Assembly (NCBI GenBank): GCA_031411575.1
Contig: JANOBJ010000193.1
Coordinates: forward strand, 1 to 16,030
Origin: JANOBJ01 sp031411575
GTDB lineage: Bacteria; Pseudomonadota; Gammaproteobacteria; Burkholderiales; Burkholderiaceae_C
Reading direction: 5' to 3'
DNA: 16,030 nucleotides
Of this stretch, positions 1 to 7,327 are shown in pieces (position 1 is the first letter of the stretch; each line of letters begins with the position of its first letter). Made by a program: the position numbers and the translations under genes. The notes below the pieces were generated by a model. It saw only the letters and a program-made list of their open reading frames with translations. It was not told the DNA's origin and searched no databases.

Positions 1-544
1 CCAAGTCTCCCCCGGCAAGAACGTTCCTGACGCCTTCAACGTGATCATCGAGATCCCGATGAATGCCGACCCTGTGAAGTACGAAGTGGACAAGGAAACC
101 GGCGCCATCTTCGTGGACCGCTTCATGAGCACGTCCATGCACTACCCCACCAACTACGGCTACGTGCCCAAGACCATCAGTGGCGACGGCGACCCGGTGG
201 ACGTTCTGGTGATCACGCCCGTGCCGCTGATCCCCGGCGTGGTGGTGACCTGCCGCCCGATCGGCATTCTGAAAATGGAAGACGAAGCCGGCCTGGACGG
301 CAAAGTGCTGGCCGTGCCGACCGACAAGATCCTGTCGATCTACACCCAGTGGCAAAAGCCCGAAGACCTGAACCCGCTGCGCCTGAAGACCATAGCGCAC
401 TTCTTCGAGCACTACAAAGACCTCGAAGAAGGCAAGTGGGTCAAGATCCTGGGCTGGGACGGCCCCGATGCGGCCAAGAAAGAGGTCATGGACGGCATGG
501 CCAACTACGCGGCTCAGCAGGCCGCCACGCCGCAAAAAACCTGA
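1..544 (+). CDS. ppa: Inorganic pyrophosphatase (5'-truncated by window edge)
   Basis: Soluble family I pyrophosphatase, hydrolysing PPi to two phosphates in the cytoplasm and so pulling biosynthetic reactions forward. The reading frame is open from base 2 (first residues QVSPGKNVPDAFNVIIEIP), so the true start lies upstream; about 180 residues are present, which is nearly the whole protein since family members are about 175-180 aa. The family signature DGDPVDVLV, carrying metal-binding aspartates, is intact, as are the upstream YPTNYGYVP segment and the KTIAHFFEHYKDLE helix near the C-terminus. It ends with a TGA at 542-544. It converges on the BLUF gene, whose stop lies 37 bp away. Nothing looks damaged. 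Identity is seen directly from the motifs. Confidence 0.96.
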   Translation, partial: QVSPGKNVPDAFNVIIEIPMNADPVKYEVDKETGAIFVDRFMSTSMHYPTNYGYVPKTISGDGDPVDVLVITPVPLIPGVVVTCRPIGILKMEDEAGLDGKVLAVPTDKILSIYTQWQKPEDLNPLRLKTIAHFFEHYKDLEEGKWVKILGWDGPDAAKKEVMDGMANYAAQQAATPQKT

Positions 545-554
545 GCCGAAAACG

Positions 555-577
555 CCCCGGGCTGAATGCGCCTGGGG
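555..577. terminator. Stem-loop between convergent ppa and BLUF genes
   Basis: An 8-bp stem (CCCCGGGC with GCCTGGGG, one G-U pair, 7-nt loop) fills the short gap between the two convergent stop codons. There is no T-run on either side, so intrinsic termination is only a possibility; a bidirectional transcript-end hairpin is the best reading. Confidence 0.35.
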
Positions 578-581
578 AGCT

Positions 582-1058
582 TCAGGCCTTCATGCCGGCC
601 AGTGCGCCGGTTTCCAGCAACTGCAGCAGCAGGCTGATCGCCTCGGCGTGCTTCACATTGCCGGCCATGCCCAGCTGGTCGAGCAGCAGCTCGCGGATAT
701 CTTCCGGTTCTACCTGCTCCATGTCCCAATCGGGGAACAAGCGCTCCCTGACGCCTTCGATGGCATACAGCCGCACGATCGCATCATGCCGCGGGTCCGC
801 AGCCAGAGTTGCCATCAATGCGGTGACCGGCTCGCGCGGGCCTTCCAGCCACTGCAGGAACATGCCGCCGCCGTACACCAGCAGGCCGGTGATGCCGCAG
901 GCCGGGTTGTTGCGTCGGGAGGTTTCGATGATCTCGGCCATTCCGGCCTCGTCCATCGTCGGGCTGGCGTGGCTGCAGTAGAGCACGCTGTAAAGAAGCT
1001 CGGTGGCGCTGTCGGGGTTGGCGGTGCCGTCGCGCGCGGGTGGGTTGGTGGCGGTCAT
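582..1058 (-). CDS. BLUF-domain blue-light sensor protein
   Basis: A 158-aa protein with a BLUF (FAD-binding blue-light sensor) domain at about residues 21-115 and a roughly 43-residue helical C-terminal tail, so a short stand-alone BLUF protein without a GGDEF/EAL output domain. The photochemically important residues seen in AppA-type domains can be placed: Tyr27, Asn51, Gln69 (in MFLQWLEGP), Trp111 and Met113 (in FPDWDM), with matching spacing between Tyr, Asn and Gln. Such proteins bind FAD and shift the flavin-Tyr-Gln hydrogen-bond network on illumination; output is probably by protein-protein contact. The ATG at 1058 has a purine-rich AGAGGGAG about 10 nt upstream. It is the last gene of the - strand run headed by the wax synthase, 72 bp after the hydrolase; cotranscription is inferred. 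The partner is not identifiable from sequence. Confidence 0.9.
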   Translation of the reverse strand: MTATNPPARDGTANPDSATELLYSVLYCSHASPTMDEAGMAEIIETSRRNNPACGITGLLVYGGGMFLQWLEGPREPVTALMATLAADPRHDAIVRLYAIEGVRERLFPDWDMEQVEPEDIRELLLDQLGMAGNVKHAEAISLLLQLLETGALAGMKA

Positions 1059-1103
1059 GAAACGGTCGCTCCCTCTGGATTCCCGGCGGCCGGATGCCGC
1101 GGT

Positions 1104-1120
1104 GCTATGTCAATCATAGC
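1104..1120. repeat. Palindrome GCTAT-N7-ATAGC (possible fifth member of dispersed family)
   Basis: A 17-nt inverted repeat with 6-bp arms (GCTATG and CATAGC) lies in the spacer between the hydrolase and BLUF genes. It has the same GCTAT-N7-ATAGC geometry as the repeats at 3732, 4223, 6025 and 13007 but lacks the GGTCAT flank they share, so membership is tentative. Confidence 0.45.
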
Positions 1121-1130
1121 GCGGCCGGGC

Positions 1131-1994
1131 TCAATCGCGCGCCGGATCGGGGTAGATCAGCCCATGCAGCACTCGGGTTTGCGGGATTTGTTCCCGAAAC
1201 GGCCGCCACTGCCCTTCAGGCTGCGACAGGCGGTGCGCCACGGCCCACCAGGCGCTCGGGTTCAGGCCCAGGCCGACATGGCTGGCCACGACCTCAATGT
1301 TCTCGGTCTGCGGGTTGTGCGCCGCCGGGGCCTGCACGCTGCCTTGCCACGGCACGATGCCATCGGTGCGCGAATACACCGAGGTGGTGGGCACGGGCGG
1401 CGCGCCCGGCAGGTCGTAGGCCTCGGATTCACGTGCAATGCTGCGCCCGCTGGTCAGCTCGTACAGGCGCCAGGCGTTGGTGCTGCGGGGCGAGCAGGCA
1501 AACGGCGTACCCAGGGTGATGACGCTGCGCACCAGATCGGGGAGTTCCTTGGCCAGCTCGCGCGCGTAGATGCCGCCCAGGCTCCAGCCGATCAGGCTCA
1601 CCGTGTTGCCGATGGCGTCGGCGGTGGCCTGCAACTGGCGCTTGGCGGCGTCCAGCACGCCGGCGCGCGGGCCAAAATTGAAGCCCTGCTTCCAGCCGTG
1701 CACCGCGTACCCGAGCGAGCCGAGGTAGTGGCGCAGCGGGACGGTGGAGCCATCGCTGGCTGAGAGGCCCGGAAACACGATCACCGCATGGCCGTCACCG
1801 GCGGGCGCGCGCTGCAGCGCGGGCCAGGCCGGCAACACCGCGCCAAACTCCCACAGCGCCCGGAACTCCAGCGCCAGCAGCAGCGCGCTCGGCGGGGCGA
1901 AGTGGTTGTCGTCCGCCGCAGGCTTGCCCTTTGCTGCGGTGAACTTGCCGTCGGCGCTGTTGCGAGGGGCCATGTTTGGAGCGGTTTCAAGCAC
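1131..1994 (-). CDS. Alpha/beta-fold serine hydrolase (esterase/lipase-like)
   Basis: A 287-aa alpha/beta hydrolase. The nucleophile elbow GWSLGG places the catalytic serine at Ser138; Asp211 (SRTDGIV) and His239 (VVASHVGLG) follow in the canonical order. The oxyanion-side strand VIVFPGL is at about 71-77. No convincing signal peptide is visible, so a cytoplasmic enzyme is likely; the substrate is unknown. A GTG start at 1994 is chosen because a strong Shine-Dalgarno-like GGAAGAAGG lies about 5 nt upstream; the in-frame ATG at 1973 has none. The wax synthase stop is only 21 bp upstream, so the pair is almost certainly one operon. From that context, hydrolysis of a neutral lipid or acyl ester is a reasonable inference, not something the sequence proves. 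Confidence 0.88.
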   Translation of the reverse strand: MLETAPNMAPRNSADGKFTAAKGKPAADDNHFAPPSALLLALEFRALWEFGAVLPAWPALQRAPAGDGHAVIVFPGLSASDGSTVPLRHYLGSLGYAVHGWKQGFNFGPRAGVLDAAKRQLQATADAIGNTVSLIGWSLGGIYARELAKELPDLVRSVITLGTPFACSPRSTNAWRLYELTSGRSIARESEAYDLPGAPPVPTTSVYSRTDGIVPWQGSVQAPAAHNPQTENIEVVASHVGLGLNPSAWWAVAHRLSQPEGQWRPFREQIPQTRVLHGLIYPDPARD

Positions 1995-2015
1995 GCGGTG
2001 CCTTCTTCCTTGCGG

Positions 2016-3665
2016 TTAGGTTGACTTCACCCTAACAGCCCGGCGTGGCGCCCCGCCGACAGAAGCCGCGGTTTTAGAGGGCGCACCCTTGCTTTGGGTC
2101 GCCTGTGCGACGCGCCGCCTTGGGGTTTTCACGGGTTTATTGCCCGATGCCTTGGCCGGCACGGGTGCGGCGGGCGTTTCAGCCTGCGCCTGGCCCATCG
2201 CGTACAGGCGCTGCGCCTCGTGAAAGGCCGCCACCAGCGCGTCGGCCAGGTCCTGCACGTGGGGCACGGCTTTTTTGTCGGCGATCACGCCAAAATCGAC
2301 GCTGCCGGCGTAGGTCTGGATGGTGATGTTCAGCGCCATGCCGTGCATCACGATCGACAGCGGGTGAAAGGTCAGCATCTTGGCGCCCGCCATGTACAGC
2401 GGCACCTGCGGGCCGGGCACGTTGCTGATGACCACGTTGGCAATGGCCGGCAGCCGGTTGGCCATGCCGCCGGCCGAATAGGTCTTGAACGCCGCCTTCG
2501 CCACGCCGCCCACGATCCACGGCGCCAGGAACGACGGGTAATCGGTAGGCAGCACGCTTTTCAGGTTGACCAGCGCCTCTTTCACCTTGGTGGTGGAGGC
2601 CATGATGGCGTTCATGCGTTTGAGCGGGTGGCCGAACTGGGTGCCCAGGTCCACCACCATCATGCTGGCCTGGTTGTTGAGTTCCTTATTGCTGTCCTCG
2701 CGCAGGCTCACCGGCATGGCGGCCAGCAGCGGCTTTTTGGGGATGCTGGCGTGCTGGGCGAGGTAGCTGCGCAGCGCGGTGGAGCAGATCCACAGCACCA
2801 TGTCGTTGAACGTGCCGTTGACCGCCTTGGCCATGGCGCGGCAATCGGCAAACGGGATGCTGGCGGTGGCAAAGGCGCGGTCGGGCGTGATCGGCACGTT
2901 GAACACGGTTTTGGGCGCCAGGCTGATGGGAGATTGGGGCATCAGCTTGCGCAGGCCCCTGGTCTTGTCATTGGCGTCGCCGTTGGCCGCCGCCCGCCCC
3001 GCCACCGTGCTGCCCACGCCGCTCACCATGGCCGGCAGCGACCGCGCGAGCTTGGCGTATTGCGCCAGCGAGTTGGAAAACACCGCGCCAATCATCTCGC
3101 CGATCTTCAAATCGCCGCGTGTGCGGCCCTTGCGCGACGGGTCGGGCGGCGGCACCTCGCGCGGCACCGGCGAGATGTCCAGGATGGCGTTGGCCAGCAC
3201 CGTGCCGCCCTTGCCGTCCAGCGCGGCGTGGTGGATCTTGGAGTAAAAAGCGACCCATTTACCCTGCGCGTCCGCGCCGGCTGGTGCTTTCACGCTATCA
3301 AAAATGGTGAACTCCCAGAGCGGATGGGCGCGGTCGATCAGCCGCCCATGCAGTCGCGCGGCGGCCGCCTCGACCGCGCGCACGGTCAGGTTGGGGGTGC
3401 TGACACGGCGCACATGAAAGTCCAGATCGACCTCATCGGCCTCAACCCAGATTGGGTGGCCCAGGTCAAACGGCATGAAGGCGAGCTTGCGGCTGAAGAT
3501 CGGCGCCAGGTGCAGCCGCCTGGCCAGATGCTGCTGCACCACCTTGTGAAAGCTGCCTTTGAAGCCGCGCGGCAGCTCATACAGGTGCAGCGAGCCGACG
3601 TGCATCGGCGTCTCGGGCGTTTCCAGGTACAGGAAGGTGGCGTCCAGCCCGCTCAGGGTTTTCAT
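2016..3665 (-). CDS. Wax ester synthase / acyl-CoA:diacylglycerol acyltransferase (WS/DGAT)
   Basis: A 549-aa bifunctional WS/DGAT, which transfers fatty acyl from acyl-CoA to a fatty alcohol or diacylglycerol to make wax esters or triacylglycerol storage lipid. The active-site motif HHxxxDG is present as HHAALDG (His145, His146, Asp150, Gly151), after a HPLWEFT segment (115-120) equivalent to the family PLW motif. The later NVPGP motif is also present. The N-terminus (LSGLDATFLYLETPETPMHVGSL) is typical. The last 55 or so residues are a basic, Ala/Pro/Lys-rich tail that looks disordered. The ATG at 3665 is preceded by AGGAG 11 nt upstream; upstream in-frame extension lacks family similarity. 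It heads the run with the hydrolase and BLUF genes. Usual family length is about 450-500 aa, so the tail accounts for the excess. Confidence 0.95.
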   Translation of the reverse strand: MKTLSGLDATFLYLETPETPMHVGSLHLYELPRGFKGSFHKVVQQHLARRLHLAPIFSRKLAFMPFDLGHPIWVEADEVDLDFHVRRVSTPNLTVRAVEAAAARLHGRLIDRAHPLWEFTIFDSVKAPAGADAQGKWVAFYSKIHHAALDGKGGTVLANAILDISPVPREVPPPDPSRKGRTRGDLKIGEMIGAVFSNSLAQYAKLARSLPAMVSGVGSTVAGRAAANGDANDKTRGLRKLMPQSPISLAPKTVFNVPITPDRAFATASIPFADCRAMAKAVNGTFNDMVLWICSTALRSYLAQHASIPKKPLLAAMPVSLREDSNKELNNQASMMVVDLGTQFGHPLKRMNAIMASTTKVKEALVNLKSVLPTDYPSFLAPWIVGGVAKAAFKTYSAGGMANRLPAIANVVISNVPGPQVPLYMAGAKMLTFHPLSIVMHGMALNITIQTYAGSVDFGVIADKKAVPHVQDLADALVAAFHEAQRLYAMGQAQAETPAAPVPAKASGNKPVKTPRRRVAQATQSKGAPSKTAASVGGAPRRAVRVKST

Positions 3666-3731
3666 GTTGGGGTTGTCTCCTGCGCGCAGGGTAGCGGCGC
3701 GCTGCACCTTTGGCACTAGGGTTTGCCATAC

Positions 3732-3759
3732 GCTATACAAATAATAGCAAACAATGACC
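3732..3759 (-). repeat. Dispersed repeat GGTCAT-N5-GCTAT-N7-ATAGC, copy in WS/DGAT upstream region
   Basis: Read on the - strand: GGTCAT, five bases, GCTAT, seven bases, ATAGC. It lies about 67-95 bp upstream of the WS/DGAT start, in the 198-bp spacer to the COG3146 gene, and would fold into a short hairpin. It shares exact spacing with the copies at 4223, 6025 and 13007. The rest of the spacer shows no convincing promoter or terminator. Confidence 0.75.
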
Positions 3760-3863
3760 AGCTGATGAGGACAACAGGCCTGAAAGGCTTCAAAGATCGG
3801 GTTGCAGGCGGTTTGCGGGGCCGGCGCGTCAGGCCGCTCGCTGGGCGCCCCTCACCTTGCCCC

Positions 3864-5171
3864 TCAGCCCGTGCGGAACGGGTTGCGTTCTTCCAGGTGC
3901 GTCATGTAGTTCTGGATGCCGGCGCCTTCGCGCTCCAGAAAACGCTCGACCGCGTGGGCAAACGATGGGTGCGCGAGCCAGTGCGCGCTGGTGGTCTTGA
4001 CCGGCAGCAGCGCGCGCGCCATCTTGTGCTCGCCCTGCGCGCCGCCCTCGAAGCGGTAAAAGCCGTGATCGATGCACCATTGCAGCGGCTGGTAGTAACA
4101 GGCCTCGAAATGCAGGCAGTCGACCCGCTCCAGCGCGCCCCAGTAACGGCCGTAGGCAATGCCGCCAGCCAGGCCTTCTGAGCTGTTTTTGATGCCAAAT
4201 GTGCCTGTGGGCGGCTTCCCATGGTCATTTAGTGCTATTAAACTGGTAGCAATCGGCTGCCCCGCGCGCTCCGCCACGAACAGCAGCCAGGCCTCGGGCA
4301 GGGTGTCGGCCATGCGCTGGAAGAAGTCGCGGCTCAAGTACGGCGCGTTGCCGTGCTCAAAGTAGGTGCGTTCGTAGCAGCGGTAGAAAAAGTCCCAGTC
4401 AGCCGGGCTGATGTCGGCTCCGCGCGACCAGCGAAACGTGACCCCCGCCTCGGCCACCTTGCGGCGCTCCTGGCGGATTTTCTTGCGCTTTTCCTGGCTG
4501 AGGGAAGCCAGGAACCCGTCGAAACTACGGAAAGGAGCGCCGGGAGTGGTTTCGCCGCCGGGCCGCCCCAAGGCGAAACGCTCCCCCTCGGGGGGCAGCA
4601 AGGTACACGAAGTGACGAGCGTGGGGGCCTCATTCGTCCAGTGGAATTGAACGGTGTGGCGCAGCATCAAGTCTGCCGATTCGCACGCAGCCACGTCGTC
4701 ATCAGCCGCGAACAGCAGGTGCAGCGACGACAGCTTTTCGGCTTCGCACCAGCGCACCAGCGCGCGCACCAGCGCCTCGCGCGCGGTGGCGTCGCGCGCC
4801 AGCAGCCGGGTGCCGGGCACGGGCGTGAACGGCGCGGCCACCAGCGCCTTGGGGTAGTAGGCCAGGCCGTGCTCGGCGTAGGCGTTGGCCCAGGCCCAGT
4901 CAAACACATATTCACCGTAGGAATGGGCCTTCAGGTACAGCGCGCAGGCGGCGTGCAGCACGTCGCCCTGCCACAGTGTGACGAAGCGCGGTGTCCAGCC
5001 GGTTTGGGGCGTGGCGCTGCCGCTGGCGTGCAGCGCGGCCAGGTACTCGTGGCGCATGAAGGGAGTCGGCTCGCTCTGGCTCGCCAACAAAGCATTCCAG
5101 TCGGCCGACGACACTTCCAGCGGCGAGGACAAAACCCGGGTGACATAATTAATTGCGCCCGCGCTCGGCAT
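3864..5171 (-). CDS. COG3146/FemAB-like GNAT-fold acyltransferase with two repeat-derived insertions
   Basis: A 435-aa member of the COG3146 (DUF482, FemAB-like) family, often annotated as a peptidoglycan-biosynthesis-type or GNAT acyltransferase; its substrate is not known to me. Recognisable blocks are FMRHEYLAALHASGS (38-52), TGWTPRF (57-63), FHWTNE (176-181), SLSQEKRKKIRQERRKV (223-239), DFFYRCYERTY (260-270), YGRYWGALE (340-348) and HFEACYYQPLQWCIDHG (354-370). Two stretches look inserted: about residues 182-207, encoded by a GC-rich repeat (4551-4628), and about 308-317, encoded by a palindromic repeat (4223-4250) with rare codons TTA, ATA and CTA. Both keep frame, and the conserved blocks continue after each, so the protein is probably expressed. 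The start at 5171 sits inside another GC-rich repeat and is less certain than the rest; further in-frame extension upstream reads antisense through that repeat. Divergent from nadE. Confidence 0.85.
   Translation of the reverse strand: MPSAGAINYVTRVLSSPLEVSSADWNALLASQSEPTPFMRHEYLAALHASGSATPQTGWTPRFVTLWQGDVLHAACALYLKAHSYGEYVFDWAWANAYAEHGLAYYPKALVAAPFTPVPGTRLLARDATAREALVRALVRWCEAEKLSSLHLLFAADDDVAACESADLMLRHTVQFHWTNEAPTLVTSCTLLPPEGERFALGRPGGETTPGAPFRSFDGFLASLSQEKRKKIRQERRKVAEAGVTFRWSRGADISPADWDFFYRCYERTYFEHGNAPYLSRDFFQRMADTLPEAWLLFVAERAGQPIATSLIALNDHGKPPTGTFGIKNSSEGLAGGIAYGRYWGALERVDCLHFEACYYQPLQWCIDHGFYRFEGGAQGEHKMARALLPVKTTSAHWLAHPSFAHAVERFLEREGAGIQNYMTHLEERNPFRTG
4223..4250 (+). repeat. Dispersed repeat GGTCAT-N5-GCTAT-N7-GTAGC inside the COG3146 gene
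   Basis: Same spacing rule as the copies at 3732, 6025 and 13007, here antisense to the gene that contains it. It encodes residues 308-317 of the COG3146 protein with unusually AT-rich codons. The following roughly 20 codons, before YGRYWG resumes, appear to be an expanded loop. Confidence 0.75.
4551..4628 (-). repeat. GC-rich dispersed repeat inside the COG3146 gene
   Basis: On the - strand this stretch matches 5164-5237 of the + strand almost base for base in its core (CTGCCCCCCG then GGGGCGGCCCGGCGGC) and similarly over its outer parts (CGCTCG...CCT.GCTGCCCCCC). It has an internal CCCCC/GGGGG palindrome. It is a spacer-type repeat that is here translated as an in-frame insertion. Confidence 0.75.
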
Positions 5172-5237
5172 CTCCGTTGCCTCGCTGCCCCCCGGGGGGG
5201 CGCATTTTGCCTCGGGGCGGCCCGGCGGCAAAATCTC
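5164..5237 (+). repeat. GC-rich dispersed repeat in the nadE / COG3146 divergent spacer
   Basis: Second copy of the element at 4551-4628, in opposite chromosomal orientation. It fills most of the 91-bp spacer between the divergent starts at 5171 (-) and 5263 (+) and overlaps the proposed ATG and ribosome-binding region (GAGGCAACGGAG) of the COG3146 gene. Any promoters for the two genes must therefore lie in or next to the repeat; none is convincing by eye. Confidence 0.75.
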
Positions 5238-5262
5238 ATTCGGGTTGTTTTTCACGGCTGGT

Positions 5263-6939
5263 ATGGCTCTCAAACTCTGCGTTGCACAACTCAATTTTCT
5301 GGTCGGCGACATGCCCGGCAACGCGCAAAAGGTCGTTGCCGCCGCGCGCACGGCCTATGCGGGCGGCGCCCGGCTGCTGCTCACGCCCGAACTCTCGTTG
5401 TGCGGCTACGCGGCCGAAGATCTGTTTTTGCGTCCCGCCTTCATTGCTGCCTGTGATGATGCCGTGAAAACGGTGGCCCGCGAAACCGCCGGGTTAAAGG
5501 GCATGGCGATCGTGGTGGGGCACCCCACCGGCGGCGACCACCGCACCCGCAGCGTGGCGGTTCAGCAGCGCCACAACACCGCCAGCGTGCTGCGCGACGG
5601 CCGGGTCGTCGCCAGCTACGCCAAGCGCGAACTGCCCAATTACCAGGTGTTTGACGAGCGCCGCTACTTCACGCCGGGCCAGGGCGTGTGCGTGTTCGAG
5701 GCGGGCGAGGGCGACGACGCCGTGCGCATCGGCCTGCTGATCTGCGAAGACGCGTGGTTTGAAGAGCCCGCGCGGCTGGCCAAAGAGGCCGGCGCCGAGC
5801 TGCTGGCGGTGATCAATGCCTCGCCGTTTCATGTCGGCAAGGGCACCGAACGCGAACAGATGATGCGCCAGCGCGTGCAGGCCACCGGCTTGCCGCTGGT
5901 GTACGCGCACCTGGTCGGCGGGCAGGACGAGGTGGTGTTCGAGGGCCATTCGTTCGCGCTCGACGCCGACGGCGCGGTCGCCGGCCGGGCCCCGAGTTTT
6001 GAGGAGAATCTGCTCGATGTGCTGGTCCAGCGGTCATCTGTAGCTATTAAATTAGTAGCAAACGTGGCGCCCGAGCGCGAACCCGAAGCCGACCTGTGGG
6101 ACGCGCTGGTGCTGGGTGTGCGCGACTACCTGGGCAAGAACGGTTTTCCCGGCGCCATCCTGGGCCTGTCGGGCGGCATCGATTCAGCGCTGGTGCTGGC
6201 GGTGGCGGTGGACGCGCTCGGCAAGGACCGCGTGCGCACCGTCATGATGCCCTCGCCCTACACGGCCGACATCAGCTGGATCGACGCGCGCGAGATGGCG
6301 GCGCGCCTGGGCGTGCGCTACGACGAGATTTCCATCGTGCCCGAGTTCGAGGCGTTCAAGGCGTCGCTGGCGGGCGAATTTGCCGGCCTGGCCGAGGACA
6401 CGACCGAGGAAAACATCCAGGCGCGCATCCGCGGCACGCTGCTGATGGCGCTGTCCAACAAGTTTGGCAGCATCGTGCTGACCACCGGCAACAAGAGCGA
6501 GATGGCCACCGGCTACTGCACGCTGTACGGCGACATGGCGGGCGGCTTTGCGGTGATCAAAGATCTGGCCAAGACCACGGTGTTCAAGCTGGCGCGCTGG
6601 CGCAACGGGCATGACCCGTACGGCACCGGCAGCCAGCCGATCCCCGAGCGCATCATCACCCGGCCGCCCAGCGCCGAACTGCGCCCCGACCAGACCGACC
6701 AGGACAGCCTGCCCCCCTACGAAGTTCTGGACGCCATCCTGGAGCGCTACATGGAGAATGACCAGAGCGTGGAGGACATCATTGCCGCGGGTTTTGCGCG
6801 GGCCGACGTGGAGAAGGTGACGCGGCTGATCCGCATCAACGAATACAAGCGGCGACAGGCGCCCGTGGGCATTCGCGTGACGCACCGCAGCTTTGGCAAG
6901 GATTGGCGTTATCCTATTACCAGCAAGTTCCGCGCGTGA
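5263..6939 (+). CDS. nadE: Glutamine-dependent NAD+ synthetase
   Basis: A 558-aa two-domain enzyme converting deamido-NAD+ to NAD+ with ATP and glutamine, the last step of NAD synthesis. The N-terminal nitrilase-like glutaminase domain has the Glu-Lys-Cys triad at Glu43 (TPELSLCG), Lys121 (YAKRELPNY) and Cys161 (LLICEDAWF); ammonia passes to the C-terminal synthetase domain, which carries the ATP-pyrophosphatase motif SGGIDS (303-308) and the TTGNKSEMATGYCTLYGD segment. The linker (residues 255-266) is encoded by a palindromic repeat (6025-6059), apparently an in-frame insertion. The ATG at 5263 (MALKLCVAQLNFLVGD) fits the family N-terminus; a TTG at 5245 is possible but less likely. It is followed by glnB after 37 bp, a pairing common in Betaproteobacteria. 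Confidence 0.96.
   Translation: MALKLCVAQLNFLVGDMPGNAQKVVAAARTAYAGGARLLLTPELSLCGYAAEDLFLRPAFIAACDDAVKTVARETAGLKGMAIVVGHPTGGDHRTRSVAVQQRHNTASVLRDGRVVASYAKRELPNYQVFDERRYFTPGQGVCVFEAGEGDDAVRIGLLICEDAWFEEPARLAKEAGAELLAVINASPFHVGKGTEREQMMRQRVQATGLPLVYAHLVGGQDEVVFEGHSFALDADGAVAGRAPSFEENLLDVLVQRSSVAIKLVANVAPEREPEADLWDALVLGVRDYLGKNGFPGAILGLSGGIDSALVLAVAVDALGKDRVRTVMMPSPYTADISWIDAREMAARLGVRYDEISIVPEFEAFKASLAGEFAGLAEDTTEENIQARIRGTLLMALSNKFGSIVLTTGNKSEMATGYCTLYGDMAGGFAVIKDLAKTTVFKLARWRNGHDPYGTGSQPIPERIITRPPSAELRPDQTDQDSLPPYEVLDAILERYMENDQSVEDIIAAGFARADVEKVTRLIRINEYKRRQAPVGIRVTHRSFGKDWRYPITSKFRA
6025..6059 (+). repeat. Dispersed repeat GGTCAT-N5-GCTAT-N7-GTAGC inside nadE
   Basis: This copy agrees with the one at 13007-13041 at 28 or so of 35 positions, including the 13-base block GTCCAGCGGTCAT and TAGCTATTAAA. 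It is in frame and encodes nadE residues 255-266 in the linker between glutaminase and synthetase domains. Confidence 0.8.
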
Positions 6940-6976
6940 GCGCAGTCGATTCCGTCACCTCCAGGAGCGTCGTCCC

Positions 6977-7315
6977 ATGAAGCAGATCACCGCCATCATC
7001 AAACCCTTCAAGCTCGAAGAAGTGCGCGAGGCGCTGGCCGACTGCGGCGTGACCGGCCTGACCGTGACCGAGGTCAAGGGTTTCGGCCGCCAGAAGGGCC
7101 ACACCGAGCTGTACCGCGGCGCCGAGTACGTGGTCGACTTTTTGCCCAAGGTCAAGGTCGAGGTGGTCGTGAAGACCGAAGAAGTCGACCGCTGCGTGGA
7201 AGCCATCATCAAGGCCGCCCGCACCGGCAAGATCGGCGACGGCAAGATTTTCATCACCAGCGTCGAGCGCGTGGTGCGCATCCGTACCGGTGAAGAGGAC
7301 GAAGCGGCGGTCTGA
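6977..7315 (+). CDS. glnB: Nitrogen regulatory protein P-II
   Basis: A 112-aa P-II signal protein, full length for the family. It senses 2-oxoglutarate and ATP/ADP and reports nitrogen state to partners such as the adenylyltransferase GlnE and the NtrB kinase. The T-loop KGHTELYRGAEY carries the uridylylation target Tyr51, and the B-loop TGKIGDGKIF is intact. The ATG at 6977 has AGGAG about 9 nt upstream. It follows nadE by 37 bp and is probably cotranscribed; linkage to nadE and absence of amtB favour GlnB over GlnK, although the two cannot be separated with certainty from this sequence. NadE consumes glutamine, so shared regulation by nitrogen supply is plausible (inference). Confidence 0.93.
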   Translation: MKQITAIIKPFKLEEVREALADCGVTGLTVTEVKGFGRQKGHTELYRGAEYVVDFLPKVKVEVVVKTEEVDRCVEAIIKAARTGKIGDGKIFITSVERVVRIRTGEEDEAAV

Positions 7316-7327
7316 GGCGGCTGATCG

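Noticed and set aside
1091..1113. TTGACA on the - strand within the palindrome at 1104-1120 as a -35 box for the BLUF gene
   Set aside because: At the expected spacing the -10 position reads GCCGCC, so no promoter can be supported.
468..1763. Long + strand open frame (431 codons) opposite the BLUF and hydrolase genes
   Set aside because: Antisense to two well-supported genes; its His/Arg/Gly-rich composition is that of an antisense frame in GC-rich DNA, and no domain is recognisable.
2094..3719. 541-codon + strand open frame opposite WS/DGAT
   Set aside because: Exactly mirrors the WS/DGAT gene, whose HHAALDG motif and homology are clear; the mirror product is low-complexity His/Arg/Gly/Ala.
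5172..5351. N-terminal extension of the COG3146 protein upstream of 5171
   Set aside because: It runs antisense through the GC-rich repeat and into the nadE coding region; family similarity begins only after the proposed start.
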